Source of the DNA: a virus
IMG/VR virus record: IMGVR_UViG_3300025133_000038
Coordinates: 55,351-119,350 of that record
Reading direction: 5' to 3' (one strand)
Length of the DNA stretch: 64,000 bases
Of this stretch, positions 1 through 7,745 are shown one piece after another. The first letter of the stretch is position 1. Each line of letters begins with the position of its first letter. Position numbers and translations under genes: made by a program. The notes beneath the pieces were generated by a model. That model saw only the letters and a program-made list of their open reading frames with translations. It had not been told where the DNA came from and ran no database searches.

Positions 1-1
1 T

Positions 2-367
2 CAGATTAAGCTGGGTTATGAAGGTATTATGCTTCGCAACACAGATGGTGTCTACAAGGCGAGAGGTCGAAGCAAAGACCTACAGAAGGTCAAGCTGTTC
101 ATCGACGAGGAGTTTGAGATTGTAGACGCTAAGGAAAACAAAGGTAAGATGGCAGGTCAATGCACCTTCATCTGTAAAACTAAAGACGGACACACCTTCG
201 GGGTTAAACCAGAGGGTACTGATGCAGTAAGAAAACAGTATTGGGTGGACTGGCAGGCTGGCACTCTGATGGGCAAAATGCTCACAGTACGCTTCTTTGC
301 CTGGACCACAAGTAAGAAGAGTGTACCAAGATTCCCAGTGGGAATTGCCATAAGGGATTATGAGTGA
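2..367 (+). CDS. ATP-dependent DNA ligase, C-terminal part (5' partial)
   Basis: The reading frame is open from base 2, so the gene begins before the window. The visible part starts with GYEGIMLRN, which matches nucleotidyltransferase motif IV (EGIMLR). It continues with YKARGRSKDLQKVK, matching the lysine-rich motif V, and then an OB-fold-like tail. ATP-dependent ligases seal nicks between Okazaki fragments or after repair. The active-site lysine (motif I) lies outside the window. An internal ATG at 29 opens the same frame but would cut motif IV, so it is not the true start. The stop overlaps the next start as TGATG, indicating translational coupling. Confidence 0.85.
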   Translation, partial: QIKLGYEGIMLRNTDGVYKARGRSKDLQKVKLFIDEEFEIVDAKENKGKMAGQCTFICKTKDGHTFGVKPEGTDAVRKQYWVDWQAGTLMGKMLTVRFFAWTTSKKSVPRFPVGIAIRDYE

Positions 368-1512
368 TGAAATACCTTAATAAGATTAAGCAGATAGTTG
401 GCTCTAAAAAGAAGGTCGTACTAACCGTCACTGGTGGTGGGACCGGAGTGTTTGGACACCTACTAAACTATGGTGGTGGGTCGGAGTTCCTAGTAGAGGG
501 TATTATCAACTACTCTATGGAGAGTACTCAAGACCTAATAGGTACACCAGACAGTTATGTTAGTAAGGAGGCCGCCCTTAAGTTGGCGGTAGCTGCCTAC
601 CAACGGTGTGTCAAGCTGGGTGTTGACCCTAAGGAAGCACACGGAGTATCAACAACGGCCAAGCTGGTGACTGAGGGTGAGCGAGAGGGTAGGGTCCATG
701 AGATTTACGCGGCCTACCACTCAAACGACAAGTCCTCGTATGTCCACCTGAGGTTTGAACATGATAGGTCTCGCGTGCAAGAGGAGTATCTCTGTGAGAA
801 CTTTATCTTAGATGCCCTAAACCAATGGTTCTGTGGGGTGGACATTGCTGATAAAAAGAACGGTCTTTTTACCTGCATGAAAAAGCCAGAGGTTATAGTG
901 GGAGATACGTGTGAGACTAGCCCTGAAATAAAAGAAATAATTCGCGACAACCGGAAAGTAATCGTTATTCATAAGTCTGAGGGCACTTGGAGCCAGCGAG
1001 ATTTGGAGAAGAGTCGTCCCCTTATTTTTCCTGGGTCGTTTAATCCTATTCATGCTCAACACCTAAGGATGGCTGACGCTGCCTATAAGAAAACAGATAA
1101 GCAGGTATGGCTAGAACTATCTATAGGTAATACAGACAAGCCAGCTCTTGATTATATTACTTTGAGGGATAGAGTCTTAGATATTATAAATAAGGTTGCC
1201 TCTAGGGATAGTGTCGCTGGGGTAGTCATTTCTAATGCACCACTCTTTATCCAAAAAGCTGAGGCTATCAACAGTTGTGCTACCTTTCTAATGGGGATGG
1301 ACACATTCAATAGAATGAATGAAAAGAAGTATTATCCCAAGGAAACTAAACATATCCTTGATGGCTATTGGGTAAAGCTAATGGTCTTCAGTAGGAAGGG
1401 AGACAAGAGAATTTATCCTTCTGAGTTTGGAGACATAACAACTTTCATTTCAAAGCAAGAGTATAAAGATACCGGACTATCGTCCACACAGATTCGCAAC
1501 GCTAAAAATTAA
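367..1512 (+). CDS. PncC/CinA-type NMN amidase fused to NMN/NaMN adenylyltransferase
   Basis: 381 residues with two domains. Residues about 15-150 resemble the CinA C-terminal / PncC nicotinamide-nucleotide amidase domain: TVTGGGTGVFGHLL near residue 21, followed by a pattern like GGGSEFLVEGIINYS. Residues about 215-380 are an HxGH-type nucleotidylyltransferase: GSFNPIHAQH at about 223-232 and the C-terminal SSTQIRN signature near 373. Known PncC enzymes convert NMN to NaMN, and NadD/NMNAT enzymes adenylate NMN or NaMN. Together they would carry two consecutive steps of pyridine salvage. A GTG at 364 is an alternative start, but the ATG at 367 fits the TGATG overlap with the ligase stop. Domain calls are by motif; substrate preference is inferred. 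Confidence 0.72.
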   Translation: MKYLNKIKQIVGSKKKVVLTVTGGGTGVFGHLLNYGGGSEFLVEGIINYSMESTQDLIGTPDSYVSKEAALKLAVAAYQRCVKLGVDPKEAHGVSTTAKLVTEGEREGRVHEIYAAYHSNDKSSYVHLRFEHDRSRVQEEYLCENFILDALNQWFCGVDIADKKNGLFTCMKKPEVIVGDTCETSPEIKEIIRDNRKVIVIHKSEGTWSQRDLEKSRPLIFPGSFNPIHAQHLRMADAAYKKTDKQVWLELSIGNTDKPALDYITLRDRVLDIINKVASRDSVAGVVISNAPLFIQKAEAINSCATFLMGMDTFNRMNEKKYYPKETKHILDGYWVKLMVFSRKGDKRIYPSEFGDITTFISKQEYKDTGLSSTQIRNAKN

Positions 1513-1524
1513 GAGGCACTACAG

Positions 1525-2169
1525 ATGAGTATTGATATAGTAGCAATTGGAGACCAACTGATTGAATATCCCGAAGCTAAAGAAGAGAACTTCGAGGTAT
1601 CTTTTGATAAATATCTAACCATAGCAAAGAAAACAATAAGAACTTTTGCTGCTAGGTTTCGTCCAGGTCTAGTAGAACAAATGATGAAGAGCGATGACGC
1701 TATTTCCAATGTAGCAACAGCTATTATGATGGCTGACTGGAGATGGAGTTCTGAGTATAAGAGCAGTACTGGCAAAGTAAGAACTAAGTATTGCTATCGT
1801 AATCAGTGTGCCATCTGGGCTATTCAAGCCTACGTTGGTAGACAAGCTAAGGCTCCAAGGGTTGATTCCTTAGATAGAACCCTGACTCACGACAGCGAAA
1901 AAGAAAATAGTCTTTCACATAAGATTCCTTCAAAAGATTTGGGACCGCAGGAACAAGCAGAGAGTAATGAGAGTAAGAAGGTTTTAGATAAGATTCTTAA
2001 TCGTTCAGGTCTAACAAACAAACAAGATAAGTATATTAAGCAGTACCACATGGAGGGCTTGACGTATCAGCAGATTGCTGACCAAGTAGGTTCAACGAGA
2101 GAAGCTGTTCGTCAAATTGTAGATAGAGCAATGAGTAACATTCGTCAATTCGGAGACATCCATGAGTAA
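1525..2169 (+). CDS. sigma-70 family RNA polymerase sigma factor (first copy)
   Basis: 214 residues. The C-terminal 50 residues form a sigma region 4 type helix-turn-helix: LTNKQDKYIKQY, then GLTYQQIADQVGSTREAVRQI. The N-terminal half (about 25-110) is helical and aromatic-rich (ADWRWSSEYKSSTG, YCYRNQCAIWAIQAYV), consistent with a diverged region 2 that binds core polymerase and the -10 element. A charged linker separates the two. It would redirect host RNA polymerase to phage promoters. The 3' end overlaps the next gene by 8 bases. A second sigma-like gene lies at 32087-32596. Confidence 0.75.
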   Translation: MSIDIVAIGDQLIEYPEAKEENFEVSFDKYLTIAKKTIRTFAARFRPGLVEQMMKSDDAISNVATAIMMADWRWSSEYKSSTGKVRTKYCYRNQCAIWAIQAYVGRQAKAPRVDSLDRTLTHDSEKENSLSHKIPSKDLGPQEQAESNESKKVLDKILNRSGLTNKQDKYIKQYHMEGLTYQQIADQVGSTREAVRQIVDRAMSNIRQFGDIHE

Positions 2170-2701
2170 TATTCAAAAAGATTTAGCATTTGGTCGGGCA
2201 GCAGAAGATAGGGTCGTTAAGCTATACAAGTCCAGCGGCTTCGACTCTAACATCCAACCAAACAAAGGTAAATTTTCTGACTGGGATATTGAAAGTAAAT
2301 GCCCTATAAAAGGAACTTTGCTTTTTCACAACTTTACCACTGAGGTGAAGCATGATGCGTATGCTGCTCGTAGTGGTAACATTGCAATCGAAATGTTTAA
2401 CCCTAAGTCTGGCAAACCTAGTGGTTTAATGGCTACAAAAGCAGACTTATGGGTACACATCATATCGGACGGTGTTTATGTTGCTAACACAGAGCGGTTG
2501 AAAAAGTGGGTAAATGACACGCCCCCTAAGAGAGTTATAACTGCGGGTGGTGATGGCAATGCGACACTTTATCTGTATAGTATTGATGTTATCTTCGATG
2601 AAACAGAGGGCTCATTGTTCACAGAGATAGATGAATTGGACTCAGACAGCAGAAGAGAGGTAATTTTTGGCTGTTTAAATGAAGATTTACGGATGCTTTA
2701 A
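2162..2701 (+). CDS. PD-(D/E)XK superfamily nuclease-like protein
   Basis: 179 residues. An acidic pair in FSDWDIES (D40/D42) is followed about 20 residues later by TTEVKHD (E61-V-K63). This is the spacing and chemistry of a PD-(D/E)XK catalytic core. The N-terminal AFGRAAEDRVVKLYKSSGFD resembles the leading helix of such nucleases. Holliday-junction resolvase or end-processing activity is possible but not shown. It is translationally coupled to the sigma gene upstream. Recognition rests on the motif alone. Confidence 0.55.
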   Translation: MSNIQKDLAFGRAAEDRVVKLYKSSGFDSNIQPNKGKFSDWDIESKCPIKGTLLFHNFTTEVKHDAYAARSGNIAIEMFNPKSGKPSGLMATKADLWVHIISDGVYVANTERLKKWVNDTPPKRVITAGGDGNATLYLYSIDVIFDETEGSLFTEIDELDSDSRREVIFGCLNEDLRML

Positions 2702-2715
2702 TAACTAACCACTTA

Positions 2716-2733
2716 ATTTAGGGTATAATACTA
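2716..2733 (+). promoter_or_regulatory. GGGTATAATA box just before a GTG start
   Basis: A perfect TATAAT (2724-2729) sits four bases before the GTG start at 2734, in the only gap in this gene run. No TTGACA lies at the right distance. As a promoter it would give a leaderless message. Alternatively AGGG at 2719-2723 is a ribosome binding site with a 10-base spacer and the TATAAT is coincidental. The same arrangement recurs before the gene at 14920. Confidence 0.4.
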
Positions 2734-3081
2734 GTGAACGTACAAATAAAACTATTGATATTAAGCCTCGACTATAAAGACAACTCTGTTTTTATCTTGT
2801 CTGACGAGGAAAGCGAGGCTAAATTGCCTTCTGTCACCCTTAAAGAGGGTGACTTAGACAGGCAAATAAAGAGATTATTTAAGGAGTATTGTAATCTTAG
2901 TTGGGGTTTTATCTCTTGTGAACTAACAGATGTTAAACAGAAAAAAGATATTCTTGAAGTTTATTACGGGATTATCGTTCCTAATGATATCATTATGAAC
3001 AAAGGCTATAAATACATTGTTGGCCCTGCTGAGGGTGAGGAACTTAGGACTTTAGTTAGTGGAGTGGCGAATACATTATGA
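2734..3081 (+). CDS. hypothetical protein
   Basis: 115 residues from a GTG start. No family recognised. Alternating beta-like segments (VQIKLLILSLDY, DILEVYYGIIVP) and a central DRQIKRLFKEYCN helix suggest a small alpha/beta fold, loosely reminiscent of Nudix-like folds. The Nudix box (GX5EX7REUXEEXGU) is absent, so I do not call it. It follows an isolated TATAAT box and overlaps the next gene by 4 bases. Confidence 0.6.
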   Translation: MNVQIKLLILSLDYKDNSVFILSDEESEAKLPSVTLKEGDLDRQIKRLFKEYCNLSWGFISCELTDVKQKKDILEVYYGIIVPNDIIMNKGYKYIVGPAEGEELRTLVSGVANTL

Positions 3082-3524
3082 GTAGATTTTTAGATAGGCT
3101 TGTTGGACTAGACCTACCAACAGCAGAGCGTTTACTAGAGATACAAGCACAAAAACTTCTCCAAGACAGGGCATTAGAGATGGCTTCCCGGTCGCCCGAG
3201 TCTATTGAGTTGGGTGGTCTTGCTAGTGATTCTCTTGCCCAGGTTAAGATTGTACTGAAGTCAGACAATGACTGTAATGTTATTCTAGAGATAGCGGAAG
3301 ACCTAAGTACACAAGAGGAGGCTTCAGCTATTGCTCGAATGCTATTCTCTCTTAATGAGGGTAAGATGAAGGGGACGTTTGCTGGTATCATTCAGCAACA
3401 GATGCTAACTGATGTTAGGGACACTAATTTTGGTCAGGCTATTATGGATGCTTGGGAACAAGAGTATGCTGAGCATGATGATGACTGTGTCCCTCCCTCT
3501 CAAGCACTAACGGGAGCACCCTAA
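3078..3524 (+). CDS. hypothetical protein
   Basis: 148 residues, mostly helical and acidic, with no recognised family. The ATG overlaps the upstream stop (ATGA). The stop codon overlaps the thymidylate synthase ATG (TAATG), so it is co-translated with ThyA. The C-terminus is acidic (EQEYAEHDDDC). Confidence 0.6.
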   Translation: MSRFLDRLVGLDLPTAERLLEIQAQKLLQDRALEMASRSPESIELGGLASDSLAQVKIVLKSDNDCNVILEIAEDLSTQEEASAIARMLFSLNEGKMKGTFAGIIQQQMLTDVRDTNFGQAIMDAWEQEYAEHDDDCVPPSQALTGAP

Positions 3525-4480
3525 TGTTAGCATACTTAGGCATAGTAAACTATGTAGTTAGATGTGGCGTCCGTAAGAAGAACAGAACTGGTATCGACAC
3601 CATCGTTGTTCCTAATATGCACTTCAATCACGATATGAGTGAGGGATTTCCCGCTCTGACTACTAAGAAGTTGGCCTTCAAGACACTGAGTGTGGAGCTT
3701 GAGGGTTTTATTGGTGGTATCACAAGTAAGAAGTGGTATCAGGAACGTGGTTGTAAGATTTGGGATGAGTGGGCTAATCCTGAGGCCGTTAATGAAGTGG
3801 TCAGGGGAGATTGGAACGTCATTAGTAATGGTGTTGACTACCCCTTTCCAGATAGGAAGAAGATACAGGCGAGACTTAATGACCTTGGACCTATCTATGG
3901 TTATCAGTGGAGAAGATTCAACGTCCCTTATGACTCAGACGAATACATCCTACACTCAGGCCAGCCAGAGTGTCCCGTCAATGAGAAGTTAGAACCTCAC
4001 GACGAACCCTACGACCAACTAGCAACCATAGTTAAAACACTAAAGGAAAACCCTAACGACAGGCGTATGGTCTGCTCAGCATGGAATCCCAATCAACTAA
4101 GTCAGATGGCCCTGCCACCATGTCACTTTGTGTGGGAGCTAACCCACGTTGACGGAACACTAAACTTACACTGGACCCAGCGGTCATGCGACCTGATGCT
4201 CGGTGTCCCCTTTAATATTGCAAGCTATGCTCTACTACTAGAGCTACTAGCTAAAGAAGCTGGCATGAAGCCAGGAAATCTCAGTGGTATGTTGTGTGAC
4301 TGCCATATATATGAGAACCAAATTGAAGGAGCTAAGCTTCAACTGAAGCGAGAGCCCCTTAAACTACCTACTTTAAAAATCTCTAACTTTACCAATATTT
4401 TTGAATGGACACACGAAGACGTAGAATTGATTGACTATAATAACCTCGGCAAGATTGACTTTGGTGGAGTAGCGGTATGA
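3524..4480 (+). CDS. thyA: thymidylate synthase (ThyA type)
   Basis: 318 residues. Converts dUMP plus methylene-tetrahydrofolate to dTMP and dihydrofolate. The catalytic cysteine is Cys200 in LPPCHFVWEL. The dUMP-binding signature QRSCDLMLGVPFNIASY is intact. The Asn in PFNIASY is the residue that in known enzymes favours dUMP over dCMP, so this is a thymidylate synthase rather than a dCMP hydroxymethylase. It is longer than the 264-residue E. coli enzyme, with extra sequence around residues 85-165, as in some bacterial and phage forms. It works with the phage dCMP deaminase at 9001, which supplies dUMP. Confidence 0.95.
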   Translation: MLAYLGIVNYVVRCGVRKKNRTGIDTIVVPNMHFNHDMSEGFPALTTKKLAFKTLSVELEGFIGGITSKKWYQERGCKIWDEWANPEAVNEVVRGDWNVISNGVDYPFPDRKKIQARLNDLGPIYGYQWRRFNVPYDSDEYILHSGQPECPVNEKLEPHDEPYDQLATIVKTLKENPNDRRMVCSAWNPNQLSQMALPPCHFVWELTHVDGTLNLHWTQRSCDLMLGVPFNIASYALLLELLAKEAGMKPGNLSGMLCDCHIYENQIEGAKLQLKREPLKLPTLKISNFTNIFEWTHEDVELIDYNNLGKIDFGGVAV

Positions 4481-5091
4481 GGAATAACATGTCTGAAAAG
4501 AAGAAAACGTCACCCCAAGAAATAATCAAGAGAGCGCATAAGTCTGCTTCTATGGCTATCGGAGATAACTTCGAAGCTATAACTGCTGATGAAGCACACA
4601 CTAGAACAGATGACAAGCGGTTCATTGCTTGGGAGAAATGGGTTGACCCATATGGAGACAACTGGGAAGAGCATGAATGGCCTGGGGCTTTTAGTCCTGG
4701 TGGTGCTGAGATGGAATTTGACGAAGATAATATCGAAGAGGTAGGTATGCCTATCGACCTAGGTAGAAATATCCGAATCTTAAATACTCCGCTTGGTATT
4801 ATTCCACTAACCGAAGAGAGTAAACCTAGTACTGTATTCAACTTCTGGCTAGCTGTAACCAACTTTCCAATTACTAGAAAGATGGTCTCTATTCTAGACG
4901 ATGTAGAAGGAGTAGAAATACTAACTATCTATACCAGGTACAGATTCCGTATTAGTATAGGTAAGTTGTTTAAGGACCGTGAAGTAATGGACAGGATTAA
5001 TAGAAGAATGGCCGCATACCTTGAACACAAAGAGAGTAAAAAATGCCAATTAAACTTAACGGGCGAACTCTACAGGAAAAAAGCCAACTAA
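4477..5091 (+). CDS. hypothetical protein
   Basis: 204 residues, unrecognised. The acidic N-terminal half includes an aromatic stretch (WEKWVDPYGDNWEEHEWPGAF). The C-terminal half looks folded (STVFNFWLAVTNFPITRKM through RYRFRISIGKLF). It overlaps ThyA by 4 bases and the ClpP-like gene downstream by 49 bases, so all three are probably co-translated. A second in-frame ATG lies at 4489. Confidence 0.6.
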   Translation: MRNNMSEKKKTSPQEIIKRAHKSASMAIGDNFEAITADEAHTRTDDKRFIAWEKWVDPYGDNWEEHEWPGAFSPGGAEMEFDEDNIEEVGMPIDLGRNIRILNTPLGIIPLTEESKPSTVFNFWLAVTNFPITRKMVSILDDVEGVEILTIYTRYRFRISIGKLFKDREVMDRINRRMAAYLEHKESKKCQLNLTGELYRKKAN

Positions 5092-5723
5092 TATCTGATA
5101 TACACGACCACTCTATAAACTATGAGTCTCGTGAGATATACATGCACTCTGCCTTTCAAGAAGAGGAGGAGGGTGTTGACTTTAGGATGTGTACTAAGTT
5201 AGTAAAGAACCTAAACATCCTATTTCACATGTCTCCCACTGAACCTATCTTGATTCATCAGCTTACGGTTGGTGGAGACTGGAACTATGGAATGGCAATG
5301 TATGATGCTATTAAGTCATGTTCATCTTCTATCACTGTCCTTGCTTATGGACATGCAGGCTCAATGAGTAGCCTTATCTTTCAAGCGGCTGACTATCGCG
5401 TCCTGATGCCTAACTGTGAGTTTATGATTCACGAAGGGCAGATGGGTGCCGATGGAACAACCAAAGGTTTCTTATCTGTAGCTGAACAGCTAAAGAAAGA
5501 CAACAAGACCATGATTGACATCTATCTTGAGAAGACCAAGAAGGGTGAGAAATGGAAAGGTAAGACAGACAACTGGATTCGCAAACAACTACAAACAAAG
5601 ATGGACCTCAAACAAGAATGGTACTTAAACTCAAGGAGCGCTGTGGAATATGGATTTGCAGATGCTGTTCTTGGAGATGAGAACTATGAGAACATCGAAG
5701 TATTATTAAGGCACGAGGAATAA
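5043..5723 (+). CDS. ClpP-like serine protease (S14 family)
   Basis: 226 residues. The ClpP active-site blocks are present: the nucleophile Ser107 in GHAGSMSSLIFQAAD and the general-base His130 in FMIHEGQMG, 23 residues apart, close to the spacing in ClpP. The start overlaps the upstream gene by 49 bases. The AGAGAG site just before supports it; a shorter start (MHSAFQ, 5142) is possible. Phage ClpP-like proteins are usually prohead proteases next to portal and capsid genes, but this one sits among nucleotide and regulatory genes. Processing of the sigma factor or of host proteins is therefore conceivable. No unfoldase is seen nearby. Confidence 0.82.
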   Translation: MPIKLNGRTLQEKSQLISDIHDHSINYESREIYMHSAFQEEEEGVDFRMCTKLVKNLNILFHMSPTEPILIHQLTVGGDWNYGMAMYDAIKSCSSSITVLAYGHAGSMSSLIFQAADYRVLMPNCEFMIHEGQMGADGTTKGFLSVAEQLKKDNKTMIDIYLEKTKKGEKWKGKTDNWIRKQLQTKMDLKQEWYLNSRSAVEYGFADAVLGDENYENIEVLLRHEE

Positions 5724-6365
5724 ATGTATGTAGAATTAGCCTGCTTAGACAAAACCTCTACAGCAGATGACACAAGAAAACATGTTTTTGCAGCGAGCGA
5801 ACTAGCCCTAAACGGAGTAGTGGTTCTACCGCCCTATATCACCGAGGCAAGACAGTATGTTCCAGACATGGTATTAGCGGCGCCTATAGACTATCCTTAT
5901 GGGACTATGGATACCAAAATACGGGAACATGCTGTGCTTTCAGCACTCAGAAAAGGAGCCAATACGGTTGATTTGGTTCTGAACCATACGATGGTGGTGA
6001 ATAAGAGGCTTGAGGCCATGCTCGATGATATTGAGACATGTCAAAAGATATGCTATGAGAATAGAGCCGCCCTCAGAATCATGCTAGAATATAGAATATA
6101 TGATAATTCTAAGCTATTTCTTGACACGCTGGATATGCTAGAGCTAATAGGGGTTGAATACGTTCTTCCTGCAACAGGGCTTAGGGTAGATAATTTTACC
6201 GATAGTCTTATGGCCTCTAGAGGTATGACTCAAAGAAATAACCTTAAAATCATAATGAATGGTGGGATTTTTACCAAAGAACAGTATGAAATAGTTAAAA
6301 AGGCTGGTATTTATGGAATTAGATTTACGTCCATTCCACTGGTTCAAAATATTTTCGGTGTATAA
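5724..6365 (+). CDS. DeoC-like (deoxyribose-phosphate aldolase fold) protein, catalytic lysines absent
   Basis: 213 residues with the TIM-barrel pattern of DeoC: an APIDYPYGTMDTKIREH block like the DeoC VGFPLGANTTEVK region, GANTVDLVLN like ADEIDMVIN, VLPATGL like VKTSTGF, and NGGIFTKEQ like SGGIRT. The Schiff-base lysine of VKTSTG is replaced by Leu148. The second active-site lysine, three residues before GGI, is Ile177. Lyase chemistry by the known mechanism is therefore unlikely. It may be a binding or regulatory relative, or act on another substrate. It begins one base after the ClpP-like stop codon. Confidence 0.6.
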   Translation: MYVELACLDKTSTADDTRKHVFAASELALNGVVVLPPYITEARQYVPDMVLAAPIDYPYGTMDTKIREHAVLSALRKGANTVDLVLNHTMVVNKRLEAMLDDIETCQKICYENRAALRIMLEYRIYDNSKLFLDTLDMLELIGVEYVLPATGLRVDNFTDSLMASRGMTQRNNLKIIMNGGIFTKEQYEIVKKAGIYGIRFTSIPLVQNIFGV

Positions 6366-6370
6366 TAGAA
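6355..6370 (+). promoter_or_regulatory. GGTGTATAATA promoter for the 6444 structural gene
   Basis: TATAAT at 6361-6366 is preceded by CGGTG and followed by AGAAT. It lies at the very end of the DeoC-like gene and 78 bases before the ATG at 6444. The -35 region (about 6338-6343) has no TTGACA likeness. The same 11-base box recurs at 9497 and, on the minus strand, at 60412 and 61704. The unit it opens closes with a strong terminator at 7349-7388. Confidence 0.6.
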
Positions 6371-6443
6371 TGAAGAAGAATAAGGATTTGATTATAGGAA
6401 TTACACAGGATAGGTGTTAGTAGCAATATAAAGGTAAATTCAA

Positions 6444-7337
6444 ATGGCTACAAAAAACATCACAGCTTTCAAGATTGTCAACCCAGCAGCAGGTAACGAT
6501 TATTTCGATACATCCGCTACCGCTACTACGAGTTCGACACAACCTACCCTTAATGTTGGTAGGGCTACAAACTTAGGTACATCCGCAAGCACTACAAGTG
6601 CAGGCATGACCCGTATTGATATGGGTGACGGTGGACGTACTATCTTTGGTTCACAAGTACTTGTTTCTGCTCGTCAGGGCGTTCAAGGTGCTGACGTATC
6701 CGGCTCAACAGCTATCACTAGTGTCGCAGATAGTAGCGGCTTAGCTTTGTTTACTTTGACCAGTCACGGTCTAAGTGTTGGAGATAGCATCGTTGTTTTA
6801 GATGATGGTACTAATAAGGGTGTTACGGGTCCACAAAGAGTTATTGAGGTTCCTCTCTCTAGTACTTTCCGCACAGACAAGGCATATGCCGCTGCTGTTG
6901 GAAGTCTAACCTACGGTACTGTCCAAGGCGACTTCGCCACAATGACAGCGGGACAATATGTTGCCCGTCGTGTTAGCGGTATGACTCTTCGTGGTACAGC
7001 AAGCAACATTCTTAGGAGTGGTGGTTCTGACTATGCGATTCGTCGTTCTATTCATAAAGTAGAAACCGCATTCCGTCACGACGGTGTTGCTACTGCTATC
7101 CGTGCTGGTTATTGGGATGAGTACAGTGCTACGTTCACTACTGCCCCAACAGCTACTAATAGCAGCGTTGGAAATGTCGCTGGCTCTACCGTTACTGATG
7201 GTACTGCTGACCATGCAGCCCAACCTACTCGCGCTATTCCAGGTGAACTGGTTTATCGTCAGAGTGGTGCGCAAACTGCTGGTGTTGCTGCCGCAGACGG
7301 TGTCCAACTTGATGACTATGTCGCAAAGACTGGATAA
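6444..7337 (+). CDS. putative virion structural (decoration-type) protein
   Basis: 297 residues, rich in Thr, Ser, Ala and Gly and without cysteine, a composition typical of virion proteins. A segment near residues 90-115 (SVADSSGLALFTLTSHGLSVGD) matches a beta-rich pattern common in phage structural proteins (HGLSxGD). AAAGG nine bases before the ATG supports the start. It is the only gene in its transcription unit, with its own promoter (6361) and a strong terminator (7349). That suggests high-level independent expression, as for a head decoration or accessory surface protein. Exact role unknown. Confidence 0.6.
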   Translation: MATKNITAFKIVNPAAGNDYFDTSATATTSSTQPTLNVGRATNLGTSASTTSAGMTRIDMGDGGRTIFGSQVLVSARQGVQGADVSGSTAITSVADSSGLALFTLTSHGLSVGDSIVVLDDGTNKGVTGPQRVIEVPLSSTFRTDKAYAAAVGSLTYGTVQGDFATMTAGQYVARRVSGMTLRGTASNILRSGGSDYAIRRSIHKVETAFRHDGVATAIRAGYWDEYSATFTTAPTATNSSVGNVAGSTVTDGTADHAAQPTRAIPGELVYRQSGAQTAGVAAADGVQLDDYVAKTG

Positions 7338-7348
7338 TCTAGCTTAAG

Positions 7349-7388
7349 AGGTCTGCCTAGTGGAAAAACTAGGTAGACCTTCTTTTTT
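7349..7388 (+). terminator. intrinsic terminator after the 6444 gene
   Basis: A 12-base-pair stem (AGGTCTGCCTAG at 7349-7360 with CTAGGTAGACCT at 7369-7380, one G-U pair) with an 8-base loop is followed by TCTTTTTTT. This is a textbook rho-independent terminator. Confidence 0.92.
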
Positions 7389-7418
7389 TACCTTATCCAT
7401 ACCTGAGAGAGTGCAACT

Positions 7419-7745
7419 ATGGACAAAAAGTATATAGAGTATATAGCAACTGTCATGATTACAATTGTTATAAGTATGACGGGCTTCTGGATGATGATGG
7501 GAAGAAACTATGTCACCAGAGCAGAAGTGAATGTCATAGCTGAAGAAAAGATGCGTTCGGTAGACGGCAAATTAAACCTATATCTTAAAAGAGAAGATAA
7601 GTTAGAGGTTATAATTAACCAGAATACGAATGCTATAAATGAATTTAAAGTTCAATCTGCAATCTTAAACCAAACTCTTCAACATATGCAAAAGCAAATG
7701 GAAAACAGAGACCTTGCGTTTGATAAATTAAGGGATGCTATGTAA
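7419..7745 (+). CDS. membrane-anchored coiled-coil protein (possible spanin- or holin-like)
   Basis: 108 residues. One strongly hydrophobic segment at about residues 9-28 (ATVMITIVISMTGFWMMMG) is followed by a charged helical, probably coiled-coil region (40-105, IIxxNxxxINEFK, LNQTLQHMQKQM). This is the layout of an inner-membrane protein with a periplasmic coiled coil, such as an i-spanin or a small phage membrane protein. The stop overlaps the start of the papain-like hydrolase downstream, which makes a lysis or host-envelope role plausible. No lipobox partner is seen. Confidence 0.6.
   Translation: MDKKYIEYIATVMITIVISMTGFWMMMGRNYVTRAEVNVIAEEKMRSVDGKLNLYLKREDKLEVIINQNTNAINEFKVQSAILNQTLQHMQKQMENRDLAFDKLRDAM

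Noticed and set aside
6370-6420. 16-codon reading frame in the leader of the 6444 gene
   Set aside because: No ribosome site, lies right at the promoter, and codes for a short low-complexity peptide; more likely leader sequence.
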